The notes: generated by a model from the sequence alone, not told the origin. DNA of 33,260 nucleotides from Hyphomicrobiales bacterium (GCA_900489925.1 UEHQ01000060.1:1-33260); one strand, 5' to 3'. Shown: positions 1 through 9,156, counted from the stretch's first letter. Made by a program: numbers and translations.

Positions 1-1093
1 GCTTGGACAGATCGTTCTTCTCGAAGGCGCTGGCTGCACGCAGCAGCATCCGCTCGATCAGGTCGCCGACGCCCAGCACCTCGCGGGTGGCGCTGGCAAG
101 GGCAACGACTGGCGTCGAAAGTTCGTGCAGGTCGAGATATCTCGGGCCGGTGTCTGGCTCCGCGTCCTCGGGAACGAGCCGCAGCATCAGCCGCGACAGG
201 ATGCGCGAGAACGGCCAGGCAAGTGCTGCCAGGAGCAAATTGAAGGCAAGGTGGACATCGACCGTCAGCTTCGCGGGGTTCAGCGGCAGCATGCCCAGCA
301 GATCGGCGCCGTAGCCAGCCAGCGGCAGGGCGATCAGGCAGCCGATTGCCCGCACGATCAGGTTGCCAAGCGTCACGCGCTTGGCGGAGGCCGGGCCTGA
401 GAGCGATGCGATGACCGGCGGGATGGCGCCGCCGAGATTGGCGCCGAGCACCAGCACGATGATCAGCCCGGCCGACAGGATACCGGTCGAGGCGAGCGAC
501 AGGATAAGCACGACCGCCGCCAGGCTGGAGGACGACACGAAGGCGATGCCGGCGGCAAAGGCCAGGGCCACCGGCCAGGCATTGTCGAGCAGCCCAATGA
601 AGGCTGCCAGCGCCGACGACTGGCGCATCGGCTCGGTTGCGCTGCTGAGCAGGTGCAGCGACAGCAGCATCAGCCCGATCCCGATCAGCGCCGTGCCGCC
701 GCCCTGGCGGGCCGTCGAGCGGCTGCGGTAGAGTACGATGCCGGCGAGAATGACGAGCGGCGACAGCCACTCGATGCCGGTCGCCACGATCCAGGCGGTC
801 ACGGCTGTTCCGACATTGGCGCCGAGCAGCACGATCTGGGCCATGCGCGGCTTGACCAGTTCACGCTCGACGAAGGAGGCGACCATCAGCGCGGTTGCGG
901 TGGAGCTCTGCAGGGCCACGGTTGCGACAAAGCCGGACAGGAACGAGCGAAATCCGCTGCGCGTGCCGGAGGCAAGCCCGGTCCTCAGCCGCGCACCAAA
1001 GGCCCGGGAAACGCCATCCTTCACCTGCGCGAGGCCGAACAGCAGCAATGCCACGGCGCCGAACAGATTGATCATGACGATTGTCGATTCCAT
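1..1093 (-). CDS. Na/phosphate cotransporter family protein (partial, runs off left edge)
   Basis: The minus-strand frame is open from the ATG at 1093 to the window edge, about 364 codons, so the C-terminus is missing. The protein is strongly hydrophobic and has the two inverted half-repeats of the Na/Pi cotransporter family (PF02690). The first repeat has the hallmark QSSTAT motif, followed by LLGANVGTAVTAW. The second has FVSSSSLAA, followed by LVLGANLGGAIPP. These QSS/SSS segments form the ion and phosphate site in this family. After the membrane part it enters a helical region that in this family usually leads to a PhoU-like domain, but the end is not visible. A GGAGG ribosome site lies 6 bases before the ATG, and phnV ends 16 bp upstream, so it is probably the last visible gene of the phnSTUV transcript. 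Its likely job is phosphate movement linked to phosphonate use. The direction of transport cannot be told. Confidence 0.9.
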   Translation of the reverse strand, partial: MESTIVMINLFGAVALLLFGLAQVKDGVSRAFGARLRTGLASGTRSGFRSFLSGFVATVALQSSTATALMVASFVERELVKPRMAQIVLLGANVGTAVTAWIVATGIEWLSPLVILAGIVLYRSRSTARQGGGTALIGIGLMLLSLHLLSSATEPMRQSSALAAFIGLLDNAWPVALAFAAGIAFVSSSSLAAVVLILSLASTGILSAGLIIVLVLGANLGGAIPPVIASLSGPASAKRVTLGNLIVRAIGCLIALPLAGYGADLLGMLPLNPAKLTVDVHLAFNLLLAALAWPFSRILSRLMLRLVPEDAEPDTGPRYLDLHELSTPVVALASATREVLGVGDLIERMLLRAASAFEKNDLSK

Positions 1094-1109
1094 CGCAACC
1101 TCCCAGCCC

Positions 1110-1906
1110 CTAGCGAGACATCGCCTTTGTCGACAGCCGCGACAGGGACAGCAGGATCAACAGCGTCACGAAACCCAGGATGATGGTGAGCGCGGCGGCG
1201 TCGAAGATCGCTCCGCGATCCGTCAGGGCGAAGATGTCGACGGGCAGCGTGACCCAACCTGGCGGGTAGACCATGATTGTGGCGCCAAGTTCCCCCATGG
1301 AGAGCGCAAAGCTCAGGCTGAAAGCGGCGATCAGGTATGGAGCAAGGAGCGGCAGCGTAACCCGACGGAGCCTGTAGAATGGGCGGGCGCCCAGGCTCTC
1401 CGCGACCTTCTCGCAGTCGACGGGAATTCTCGAAAGCCCCGCGGACACGTTTCCATAGGTGAAGGCCGAGATCAGGACAAAATGCGCGGCAAGCACGATG
1501 AACCGGGTGCCATTCAGAAGGAGCGGCGGATGGCTGAAGGCGACAAGCAGGGCAAGTCCGACGGATACCGACGGCACTGCGCTTGGAATGAAAAAGAGGA
1601 CGCTCATGATCTGCCGCGGCAACGGCCGCACGGACCGCAGAGAGATCGCAGCCCACGTGCCGCAAAACAACGCCGCCGCACTCGCGAGCGCACCCGTCAG
1701 AATGCTTACGATCAGGCTGTCGAGCGCATCTCCGCTCATCGCGCGCTGGAAGTGCGATAGGCTGAGGCTGCTTGGAAGCGCGCGTTCCACTGGCCGGTCA
1801 GACTGGCAAGCACGAGGACAGCGACGGGAACGCCATAGATTAGTAGAAATAGCGGCACGATCCCGGCCCAGATGGCCAGTCGCCCGGATTTAGACCATAC
1901 CAGCAC
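1110..1906 (-). pseudogene. phnV: AEP ABC transporter permease PhnV, frameshifted near codon 36
   Basis: This is the second membrane permease of the 2-aminoethylphosphonate ABC importer. The N-terminal part starts at the GTG at 1906, with GGAGG five bases upstream and a 17-bp overlap with phnU. It reads VLVWSKSGRLAIWAGIVPL and ends in LASLTGQWN. The rest of the permease is then in another frame: ALPSSLSLSHFQRAMSGD through about five membrane segments and the EAA cytoplasmic loop (VAESLGARPFYRLRRVTLPLL). Restoring one G in the run AACGCGCG near 1784 (to AACGGCGCG) rejoins the two into a normal protein of about 265 residues. The frameshift may be a real mutation or an error in the sequence. If real, importer function would probably be lost. 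The family assignment comes from the neighbours and the permease signature. Confidence 0.85.
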
Positions 1907-2759
1907 GAGAGCCTCCAAAGTATGCAACAACCCATCGGTAGAGCCCGTAGAGCCCGAGCGAGAGAACGACGTTGACCACTGCAACGACGCAGGCCGTCAC
2001 ATAGTCGAACTCCTGGATCGCCTTGCCGTAGATCATCATCGGAAGTGTGATCACGTCGCGCGCACCGATGAAGAGGACGATCCCGAACTCGTTGACGGTC
2101 AGAAGAAGGCAGAGACTGCCGCCGGCGACCAAGGCTGGAAGAGCGGCCGGAAAGATCACCTGGCGGACGATCCGGGCGGGCCGCGCTCCGAGACTGCTCG
2201 CGACCTCGATCTGCGAGTGCTCGATGAGCGAGAACGCAGCCAACAGCGGCCGCATGACGAACGGCGTATAGACCGTGATCTCGGCAAGCATCACGCCCCA
2301 CCGCGAATAAAGAAAATCCACGGGCGGCAGCTCCGTCCCGAAGAGTGACATCAGTGACTCGTTCAGGATGCCTGCCGAGCCGTAGACGAAGGTGAATGCG
2401 AGCGTCACCAGAAAGGTCGGCAGCGCGATGAACGTTTCAACGAGGCGTCCGGCGAAACGCGACCCGGGAAATGGCACAAACGCGATGGTGAGCGACAGCG
2501 CGAACCCGAGCACAAGACAGCCAGCGGTGGATCCGATGGCGATCGTAATGGTGTTGTAGAGCCCCCTGTGAAACTCACGCGAGGCGAACACTTCGAAGAA
2601 GTACTGAAGCGAGATGGTACCTTCGTCTCCCAGAGACTGTCGAACGATCAGTCCAAGAGGATAGAAGAACAGAACCGCCAGAACGAGAATGGGAGGGATG
2701 GTCCACAGCGCCGGCCTAGGTTTTCCCCGCGCCGGCGGCGCCAGCGCGATATCAGCCAT
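1890..2759 (-). CDS. phnU: AEP ABC transporter permease PhnU
   Basis: This 289-aa inner-membrane permease belongs to the binding-protein-dependent transport family. About six hydrophobic segments are visible, the first being PPILVLAVLFFYPLGLIV near residues 19-36. The EAA loop that contacts the ATPase is near residues 185-205 (EVASSLGARPARIVRQVIF). The gene overlaps the end of phnT by 8 bp and has GGAGGA eight bases before its ATG, so translation is probably coupled. Together with phnT, phnS and phnV it makes the Fe3+/AEP-type importer found beside phnW/phnA/phnY genes in rhizobia. The AEP substrate is inferred from that context; the family also includes spermidine, sulfate and iron permeases. 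Confidence 0.88.
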   Translation of the reverse strand: MADIALAPPARGKPRPALWTIPPILVLAVLFFYPLGLIVRQSLGDEGTISLQYFFEVFASREFHRGLYNTITIAIGSTAGCLVLGFALSLTIAFVPFPGSRFAGRLVETFIALPTFLVTLAFTFVYGSAGILNESLMSLFGTELPPVDFLYSRWGVMLAEITVYTPFVMRPLLAAFSLIEHSQIEVASSLGARPARIVRQVIFPAALPALVAGGSLCLLLTVNEFGIVLFIGARDVITLPMMIYGKAIQEFDYVTACVVAVVNVVLSLGLYGLYRWVVAYFGGSRAGMV

Positions 2760-3897
2760 GGCGCAGATCCTCCGGAACGAGTGTCACCTCCGACGGGTCG
2801 AAATGAAGCTCGATGACGGTGCCCGGTTCCGGGGGCTCCTTCACCGGCGGGCATGACACGCGGACCTCCTCGCCAGCGATGTCCAGCGTGATGTTATGAA
2901 CGTCCCCCTGCCACTGGACGCTGGTCACCCTGCCCGACAGGGAATTCGTGGTGCGCGGCGTCTTCTCGAGTTTGAGGTCATGGGGTCGAACGCACAGCAG
3001 GCATTCGCTTCCCGCGGCAACTCCGTGGTGGTTGCGCGCCAGCATTGGCACGCCCTGGAAGCGCACGCTCGCCATTCCGTCCGTCGATGCGTGCTGCGCC
3101 GATACCGGCAGAAGGTTTGCACGGCCGAGGAACTCCGCAGCGAAGCGGTTTGGTGGATGCCTGAACAGGGATCGCGCTTCGCCGAAGGCCCTCAGCCGGC
3201 CATCCCGCATGATGCCGATATGGTTCGCCAGGGTCAGGGCCTCGGACTGATCGTGCGTGACATAGAGAACGGTGAGCGAAGGCAGGTCGCGGTGAAGCTT
3301 CGCCAGCTCGTCAAGCATCGAACGGCGGATCTGAGCGTCAAGCGCCGACAAGGGTTCGTCCAGCAGCAGCACCTGCGGCTTGGGCGCGATGGCGCGGGCG
3401 ATTGCCACCCTCTGCTGTTGGCCGCCAGAAAGTTCTCTCGGGTAACGGCGCGCATAGGCGCCCATCCCCACCATCGCCAGGCACTCGGGCACCCTCGCCC
3501 TGATCACGTCTTGGGCCACGCCTTTTGCCCGCAAACCGAAGGCGACGTTTTCATCGACACGCATGTGCGGAAACAAGGCATAGTTCTGGACGACCATGCC
3601 GATGTTACGTTCATAAGGCGGCAGGTCGGTCACATCGCGCGAGCCGATCGTGATCCGCCCCGACGAGGGCCGGACGAATCCGGCCACCGCCCGCAACGCC
3701 GTCGTCTTGCCGGACCCCGAGGGCCCGATCAAGGAGACGATCTCGCCGGCCTTGACGGTCAGCGAAAGGGAATCGAGGACGACGGTCCCACCGTAGGTGA
3801 CGGAGACGTCCTCGAAGCCTATTGTTCCGCCTTTCGGGGTGGCGGCGGTTTCAGCGACCGCCGCGAATTCCGTCTGGAGAGCGATCGACCGGGCCAT
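2752..3897 (-). CDS. phnT: AEP ABC transporter ATP-binding protein PhnT
   Basis: The 381-aa ATPase powers the importer from the cytoplasmic face. All nucleotide-binding motifs are present: Walker A GPSGSGKTT (K64), Q-loop Q104, ABC signature LSGGQQQR (156-163), Walker B LLLDEP (D180, E181) and the switch histidine H215. The C-terminal 100 residues form a TOBE-like domain typical of the spermidine/iron/phosphonate branch (PotA-like). The ATG at 3897 is preferred over longer options because it shares one base with the stop codon of phnS (TGATG) and has GGTGAG upstream. The open frame could extend to 3966, but that extension is arginine-rich and overlaps phnS. Specificity for AEP is inferred from the operon. 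Confidence 0.92.
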   Translation of the reverse strand: MARSIALQTEFAAVAETAATPKGGTIGFEDVSVTYGGTVVLDSLSLTVKAGEIVSLIGPSGSGKTTALRAVAGFVRPSSGRITIGSRDVTDLPPYERNIGMVVQNYALFPHMRVDENVAFGLRAKGVAQDVIRARVPECLAMVGMGAYARRYPRELSGGQQQRVAIARAIAPKPQVLLLDEPLSALDAQIRRSMLDELAKLHRDLPSLTVLYVTHDQSEALTLANHIGIMRDGRLRAFGEARSLFRHPPNRFAAEFLGRANLLPVSAQHASTDGMASVRFQGVPMLARNHHGVAAGSECLLCVRPHDLKLEKTPRTTNSLSGRVTSVQWQGDVHNITLDIAGEEVRVSCPPVKEPPEPGTVIELHFDPSEVTLVPEDLRHG

Positions 3898-4925
3898 CAG
3901 TTGCTCACCGTCACGTCTTTGTAGCGGGCAACATCTTCTTTCAGTTCGCCGAGAACCTTCTCCCAATCCGGCGCCCAGATCTCGACACCGTCAAGCATGG
4001 CGTGAAGCTTCTTGAAATTGTCGTCCGTCGGAGTGACGTCGGTGCGCACCGGCAATCCCATCGCGATCGTCGAGACTTCCTCCTGGGCCTTCTTGCTGAT
4101 GAGGTAGTCGATCAGCTTCTTGCCGTTTTCGGCTTCGGGCGCGCCCTTCACCAGACCGATAAAATAAGGGATCGGAAAGACGCTCTTCTTGCCGTCGGGG
4201 CCAGCGGGAAAGAAAATGCGGATGTTCGGATTGCTCGCGGACTGGGCAAGGTTCATCTGCATGTCGCCATTGGCAATGTAGATCTCGCCCTTGTTGACGA
4301 GCGCGGTGAGCTTGCCGGTGGAAGCCGACGGGCCGAGATTGTTCGCCTGCAGCTTCTGAAGGTAGTCGAACGCCTGCTCCTTGCCGCCAAAGGACTTGAA
4401 CGTCTGCAGCATGAACGCCGTTCCGTCGCCCGCCTGGCCAGGCGTCGAGTACTGGACCTTGCGCTTGTATTTGGGGTCGAGGAGATCTTCGTACGTCGCT
4501 GGTGGCGCCTTGAGAACTTCGGCGTTGTAGATGAAGTTCGGATAATTGTTCACAACGGCGACGAACATGCCGTTCGGATCGCGGTCGTGCTCGCCGAGCT
4601 TGTCAGCCTCCTTCGGCGTATAGGCCTGGAGCAGACCATCAGCAGCGGCCTTCTGAATGAAGGGCGGATAGGTCATCAACACATCTGCCTGCGTGTTCGA
4701 CTTTTCCTTCGCCACGCGATCGACGACGCCGCTGGAGCCGGCCTCGACGTATTGGACCTTGACCCCGGTTTCCTTCGTGAACGCCTCGAACTGCTTGCCG
4801 AGCCAGCTCGGTTCACCATCGTGGAGCCCGTCGACGCTATAGATAGTGACGACGTCCCCCGCCAGGGCCGGCGAGATCGTCGTGGCGATGAGGCATGCGG
4901 CTGTAAGGAATAGGCTGGCCTTCAT
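3897..4925 (-). CDS. phnS: AEP ABC transporter periplasmic binding protein PhnS
   Basis: This 342-aa extracellular solute-binding protein has a clear Sec signal peptide: MKASL, a hydrophobic core, then PALA with cleavage expected after residue 22. The mature part resembles iron(III)/AEP-binding proteins of the SBP type 2 family, including the VTIYSVDGLHDGEPSWLG start and the FPIPYFIGLVKGAPEAENGKK region common in that group. It captures AEP in the periplasm and delivers it to PhnU/PhnV. It is the first gene of the transporter transcript. AGGAGA sits seven bases upstream of the ATG, and a 265-bp spacer separates it from phnY. Ligand identity is inferred from the phnWAY neighbours. Confidence 0.9.
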   Translation of the reverse strand: MKASLFLTAACLIATTISPALAGDVVTIYSVDGLHDGEPSWLGKQFEAFTKETGVKVQYVEAGSSGVVDRVAKEKSNTQADVLMTYPPFIQKAAADGLLQAYTPKEADKLGEHDRDPNGMFVAVVNNYPNFIYNAEVLKAPPATYEDLLDPKYKRKVQYSTPGQAGDGTAFMLQTFKSFGGKEQAFDYLQKLQANNLGPSASTGKLTALVNKGEIYIANGDMQMNLAQSASNPNIRIFFPAGPDGKKSVFPIPYFIGLVKGAPEAENGKKLIDYLISKKAQEEVSTIAMGLPVRTDVTPTDDNFKKLHAMLDGVEIWAPDWEKVLGELKEDVARYKDVTVSN

Positions 4926-5025
4926 GAAGTTCTCTCCTGAGCTAATGCGTTGACTGTTCCCAAAGGTCGTTTCCGCGGAGGGCTTTGATCGCTCCTCTCT
5001 TGTTGCATGGTCATCTTGTTGATGA

Positions 5026-5060
5026 AAAAACGATAAGTAAAATCTATTCGTTTTATGATT
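5026..5060. promoter_or_regulatory. Candidate regulator site upstream of phnS
   Basis: This AT-rich patch lies about 100 bp upstream of phnS in otherwise GC-rich DNA. It contains AAAACGA and TCGTTTT as inverted arms (about 5027-5033 and 5048-5054) around GTAAAATC (5037-5044). The same 8-mer, followed by a similar ATTCG...TGAT pattern, is present in the phnW-phnR spacer at 9208. A shared site for the LysR regulator is inferred; there is no proof of binding. Confidence 0.4.
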
Positions 5061-5133
5061 ATATAGATCTACCTTATTGTCCGATGGACTTGCTCAAGCA
5101 GTAGGCAACATGATGCGAAAACGCCTCGACCAC

Positions 5134-5173
5134 AGCAAAAAGGCGCCGCGCTTTCGCGCGACGCCTTTTTGCT
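5134..5173. terminator. Strong bidirectional Rho-independent terminator
   Basis: The stem is AGCAAAAAGGCG / CGCCTTTTTGCT, followed inward by a single C-A mismatch and CGCGC / GCGCG with loop TTTC. T-runs lie in the 3' arm on both strands. It sits 18 bp past the phnY stop, so it would end the phnWAY transcript and insulate it from phnS. Confidence 0.9.
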
Positions 5174-5190
5174 TTCCTGATCGATCCGGT

Positions 5191-6648
5191 TCAGGGCCAC
5201 GGCAAGGAGAAGGTCTTGACGTTCGTGAAGCTCTTCATCGCCTCGACGACACCTTCCTTGTAGCCATTGCCCGAGTCCTTGATGCCGCCGAAGGGAGACA
5301 TTTCGATCCGGTAACCGGGAACCTCCCAGATGTTGACTGTTCCGACATTGAGCCCCGAGATAAACCGTTGCATTCGTCGGAAATCATTGGTGCAGACGCC
5401 CGACGACAGCCCGAAGGCGGTCGAGTTCGAAATTGCAATTACCTCGTCGTCATTGTCGGGAACCCGCACGATCGGGATGATGGGTGCAAAGGTCTCCTCC
5501 ATGACCAGTTCGGATGCGTGACTGACGTTGTCGACCACGATCGGAGGAAGAAGCGCACCCTTGCGGCCAGGATTATAGAGAACCTTTGCGCCCTGCTCTG
5601 CGGCCAGTTCGACGCGCCGTTCGAATGTCGTCGCCGCCTTCTCGTGCACCACCGTTCCCAGGTCTGTCGCCCTGTCCATCGGATCGCCGAATTTCAGTTT
5701 TCGCGCACGATCGAGTACCAATGGCACGAAGCGATCGGCGACCTTCTCCTGGCACAGGATACGCTTCACCGCGGTACATCTCTGGCCTGAATTCTTCGTG
5801 GCGCCTGCGACCGCCAGATCCGCGGCCCTGGCAAGATCGTCGTCGGAGAGATCGTTCAGGATGATGAGCGGGTCGTTTCCTCCCAACTCAAGCACCTGGC
5901 GCTTATAGTGGGCGTTGGCCGCAATGAGCTTGCCCACGGGAACGCTGCCGGTGAAAGTTATCAGATCGAAGTCCGGGTTGGTAATCATCTCCATGCCGAT
6001 GTCTTGCGGCCAACCAGTGACCACCGACAGCATTTCGGGCGGCAGGCCCGCCTCGTAGAGGATGTCGGCGAGAAGCAGCGCCGTCATCGGTGTAAGTTCG
6101 GTCGGCTTCAAAACCACGCAGTTGTTGGTGGCGATGGCAGGCGCCACCTTGTGCGCCACCATGTTCAACGGGTGATTGAAGGGCGTAATCGCCGAAATCG
6201 CCCGCAGCGGTTCTCGTGTCGTAAAGATCTTCCTCGCCTTGCCGTGAGGCGTGAGGTCGCAGGAAAAGACTTCCCCATCGTCGTGTATGCATAGCTGCCC
6301 CGAGAGCGTCAGGACATCATAGGCACGACCGACTTCGTAAAGGGAGTCGGCCTTCGAGATGCCGAGTTCCAGCGTGATCACGTCCGATATCTCTTCCTTG
6401 CGGGCCACGAGTGCCTCGGCTGCCGAAAGGAGAATCCGCTGGCGTTCGTAACGCGTAAGCTTTGGAGTGTAGCCGGACGCGATGCGGAAAGCTTCCCGCG
6501 CGTGCGAAGCATCGCCCGCGGGCACCGTCCCGATGACGGCGTCGTTCCAGGGGTAGCGAACCTCCACAACCCCCTCGGTATCGACCTTTCTGCCGGCGAT
6601 CCGCATCGACATGTGGCGGACGCCGAACCCGGTTTCTATTTTCGTCAT
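5191..6648 (-). CDS. phnY: Phosphonoacetaldehyde dehydrogenase PhnY
   Basis: This 485-aa NAD-dependent aldehyde dehydrogenase oxidises phosphonoacetaldehyde to phosphonoacetate. The catalytic cysteine is C291 in SGQRCTAV and the general base is E254 in LELGGNDP. Both numbers agree with the residues described for the S. meliloti enzyme. The cofactor-binding region shows TPFNHPLN and the FTGSVPVG turn. The C-terminus has the ALDH EMSPFGGIKDSGNGYKEG segment that carries the oligomerisation strand. It lies 11 bp after phnA and is followed by a strong terminator, so it is the last gene of the degradation operon. Length matches the family. Confidence 0.95.
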   Translation of the reverse strand: MTKIETGFGVRHMSMRIAGRKVDTEGVVEVRYPWNDAVIGTVPAGDASHAREAFRIASGYTPKLTRYERQRILLSAAEALVARKEEISDVITLELGISKADSLYEVGRAYDVLTLSGQLCIHDDGEVFSCDLTPHGKARKIFTTREPLRAISAITPFNHPLNMVAHKVAPAIATNNCVVLKPTELTPMTALLLADILYEAGLPPEMLSVVTGWPQDIGMEMITNPDFDLITFTGSVPVGKLIAANAHYKRQVLELGGNDPLIILNDLSDDDLARAADLAVAGATKNSGQRCTAVKRILCQEKVADRFVPLVLDRARKLKFGDPMDRATDLGTVVHEKAATTFERRVELAAEQGAKVLYNPGRKGALLPPIVVDNVSHASELVMEETFAPIIPIVRVPDNDDEVIAISNSTAFGLSSGVCTNDFRRMQRFISGLNVGTVNIWEVPGYRIEMSPFGGIKDSGNGYKEGVVEAMKSFTNVKTFSLPWP

Positions 6649-6659
6649 TCGATCCTCCC

Positions 6660-7922
6660 TCAGCCGACCGGCTGCGCGGCGGCAACCACCGCATAGTAGA
6701 AGGCGTCGAAATTGCGCAGCGACGCTGCCGACTGAAGTTCGGGGAGCTTGCGATTGACGATGAAGGGTACCCGTTGCTCCGTCAGGCCTCCGTGCGAGCG
6801 CAGCGGCTCGTTGAGTGCTGCCAGATCATGTCGATGCTCGCTTGTGCCAAGCGTCTTGTTCTCCGACGAAATCATGACGACGTCGCCGATACGGTCGTCG
6901 GGCAGTTCGAAGCGGACGCAGGCTTCCGGACGCGACAGGACGAGATCGATCCCCTCGATCTCGGAGAGCCTTGCCATGATGTCCTCGCGGTCGGCGTCCT
7001 CCGGGAGGTAAGCCGTCGCGAACGAGCCCAGCGCGCCGTGGTGGACGACGTAGGGGTCGGTGATCGGCAGGATGACCCGGGCCTTGTCCTTGCCGAGCCA
7101 CTCGTCGAGGAGATCCTGGACATAGACGACATCAGGCGTGCCGTCTGCCTTGTGCTTGGGCTTCATTCCGTGATCGGCGGTAACGACAACAGCCGCGCCC
7201 ATAGCGTCAAGTTCGGCCAGATATTTGTCGAACATTTCGTAGAACGCGTTGGCCTCGGGAACGCCGGGCGCGTATTTGTGCTGCACGTAGTCGGTGGTGG
7301 TCAGATACATGATGTCGGGGCGAAACTCCTTGAGAAGCTTCACGCCGGCGGCAAACACGAATTCGGACAGGTCCGCCGAATAAACTTCCGGTACGGGGCG
7401 GCCAAGCCATGACGAGGCGTTGTCCAGACCGTTCTCCTGCTTGGTCGTCTGGTCCGACTTTTCCGACGAGAAGCAGATCGCGCGGCCTTCGGAGAAGCTC
7501 AGCCCCTTGCCAAGCAGCGCACGTAGCTTGTCCTTGGCGGTGACAACCGCCACCTTTGCCCCGGCATCGTAGAAGGCCTTGAAGATTGTGGGCGCACGCA
7601 GGAACCGGGGGTCGTTCATCATGACCTCCTTCCCCGTCTGCGGTTCGTAGAGATAGTTCCCGCAGATCCCGTGGATCGCCGGAGGGCGGCCGGTCGCGAT
7701 CGAAAGGTTGTTCGGATTGGTGAAGCTCGGAATGACGCTAAGCGCCGTGCGCTCCGTGCCGCTCTTCCGGATGCGCTTCAACGTCGGCATCAATCCGGCG
7801 TCGATAGCGGCGTCGAGGTAGTCGGGTTCGCAGCCGTCGAGGCAGATCGCGATGGCGGCGACCTGTGGCCACGGGTAGGATCGGCGATTGACGCTGACGG
7901 TGATCTTGGAAATCTGGTTCAT
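6660..7922 (-). CDS. phnA: Phosphonoacetate hydrolase PhnA
   Basis: This 420-aa enzyme of the alkaline phosphatase superfamily hydrolyses phosphonoacetate to acetate and phosphate using two zinc ions. The start at 7922 (MNQISKITVS) places the metal and nucleophile residues at D29, T68, D211, H215, D250, H251 and H377, as described for the S. meliloti enzyme. The longer open frame to 8045 would add an unrelated 41-residue extension overlapping phnW, so it is rejected. The motifs are CLDGCEPD, PSFTNPNN, TTDYVQH, TADHGM and SHGGL. It sits 25 bp after phnW and 11 bp before phnY in one operon. Phosphate release happens at this step. Confidence 0.95.
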   Translation of the reverse strand: MNQISKITVSVNRRSYPWPQVAAIAICLDGCEPDYLDAAIDAGLMPTLKRIRKSGTERTALSVIPSFTNPNNLSIATGRPPAIHGICGNYLYEPQTGKEVMMNDPRFLRAPTIFKAFYDAGAKVAVVTAKDKLRALLGKGLSFSEGRAICFSSEKSDQTTKQENGLDNASSWLGRPVPEVYSADLSEFVFAAGVKLLKEFRPDIMYLTTTDYVQHKYAPGVPEANAFYEMFDKYLAELDAMGAAVVVTADHGMKPKHKADGTPDVVYVQDLLDEWLGKDKARVILPITDPYVVHHGALGSFATAYLPEDADREDIMARLSEIEGIDLVLSRPEACVRFELPDDRIGDVVMISSENKTLGTSEHRHDLAALNEPLRSHGGLTEQRVPFIVNRKLPELQSAASLRNFDAFYYAVVAAAQPVG

Positions 7923-7947
7923 CTGGATTGGGCTCCGTCGTTTCGGG

Positions 7948-9156
7948 TCAGGCGGCAAGGCGGGCGCGTTCTGCAAGCGCTGCCTGTGGTGGGTCGGCGC
8001 GGTCGACGCCCATTTCGGCAAGCGATGCGGCGGCAGCGTCGACAACGCGCCGCATGACGTGCTGGTCCATGCGTCCGATGCAGCCGATGCGGAAGCTGTC
8101 GACGACCGTGAGCTTGCCGGGATAGATGATGAACCCCTTGTCCTTCATGAGTTCGTAAAAGCGCTCGAACCGGAAGTTCTGGTGCGCCGGGCTGAAGAAG
8201 GTGACAATGATGGGTGACAGCCACTCATCTCCAAGCAACGTCTCGAAACCAAGGTTTCTCATGCCGGAGACCATGACATTGCGATTGTTGGCATAGCGTG
8301 CACCGCGAGCGCTCACACCGCCTTCTTCCTGATGCAACCTGAGCGCTTCGAGAAAGGCCGCGACGACGTGGGTCGGGGGCGTGAAGCGCCACTGTCCTGT
8401 CTTGTTCATGTAGTCCCACTGCGCGTGGACATCGAGACTGAGGGAGTGGCTGCGCCCCTTTGCTGCCTCGAGTTCGCTCTTGCGCGCAATGATGAACCCG
8501 AACCCCGGCACGCCCTCGATGCATTTATTGGCCGAGGACACGATCGCCTCGTAGCGAAAGTCTTCAGATGTCGCCGGCACGGCGCCGAACGCACTCATGG
8601 AATCCACGAGAAGCTTTCGGCCGCGGGAGTAGACCGCCTCGGAAATCTCGCGCAAAGGATTGAGGATACCTGAACTCGTTTCGCAATGGACGACGACGAC
8701 ATGGGAAATAGAGGGATCGGCATCGAGAGCGGCCGCGACCTCATGACCACGCGGCGGCATGTAGTCGCCCTTGTCGATCGCGACATGATCGCGACCGAGA
8801 TAGCTTAGCGTCTGCGCGATACGTTTGCCGTAGGCGCCGTTCATCAGAACGAGTGTCCGGCTCTCTTTCGGAACGAAGCTACCGAGCATCGCCTCTACAG
8901 AAAAGGAGCCGCTTCCCTGCATCGGGACGCAATCAAATTCGCCCTTCGTGTCGCCTTCGATCGCCAGCAGTTGCGAACGCAGCGATGCCGTCATCTGCCT
9001 AAAGTCGCCATCCCAGGACCCCCAGTCCCGCAGCATTGCCGCTTTCACCTCATAGGCTGTGGTAAGCGGCCCGGGCGTCAGAAGATACGGCTCGCCGAGC
9101 CGGGGAGCGTCAAAGGGCGCTTGAAAGCTGGTCGGGGCAGTGGAAGCTGACATCAT
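7948..9156 (-). CDS. phnW: 2-aminoethylphosphonate:pyruvate transaminase PhnW
   Basis: This 402-aa PLP-dependent class V aminotransferase transfers the amino group of AEP to pyruvate, giving phosphonoacetaldehyde and alanine. The family start LLTPGPLTT is near residue 25. The PLP-phosphate region is GSGSFSVEA, the pyridine-nitrogen aspartate is D185 (LVDSMSAFG), and the Schiff-base lysine is K211 in SSANKCIEGVPG. The C-terminal GFIIYPGKL segment is typical of PhnW. GGAG is followed by two adjacent ATGs (9156 and 9153), either of which could be used. It is the first gene of the phnWAY operon and is divergent from the LysR regulator at 9281. Confidence 0.95.
   Translation of the reverse strand: MMSASTAPTSFQAPFDAPRLGEPYLLTPGPLTTAYEVKAAMLRDWGSWDGDFRQMTASLRSQLLAIEGDTKGEFDCVPMQGSGSFSVEAMLGSFVPKESRTLVLMNGAYGKRIAQTLSYLGRDHVAIDKGDYMPPRGHEVAAALDADPSISHVVVVHCETSSGILNPLREISEAVYSRGRKLLVDSMSAFGAVPATSEDFRYEAIVSSANKCIEGVPGFGFIIARKSELEAAKGRSHSLSLDVHAQWDYMNKTGQWRFTPPTHVVAAFLEALRLHQEEGGVSARGARYANNRNVMVSGMRNLGFETLLGDEWLSPIIVTFFSPAHQNFRFERFYELMKDKGFIIYPGKLTVVDSFRIGCIGRMDQHVMRRVVDAAAASLAEMGVDRADPPQAALAERARLAA

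Noticed and set aside
738..4913. Long plus-strand open frames opposite the phn transporter genes (for example 738-1760, 2896-3924 and 3822-4913)
   Set aside because: They mirror well-recognised minus-strand genes. Their products have shadow-type composition (rich in Arg, Gly, Asp, His) and no known motifs, as expected in GC-rich DNA.
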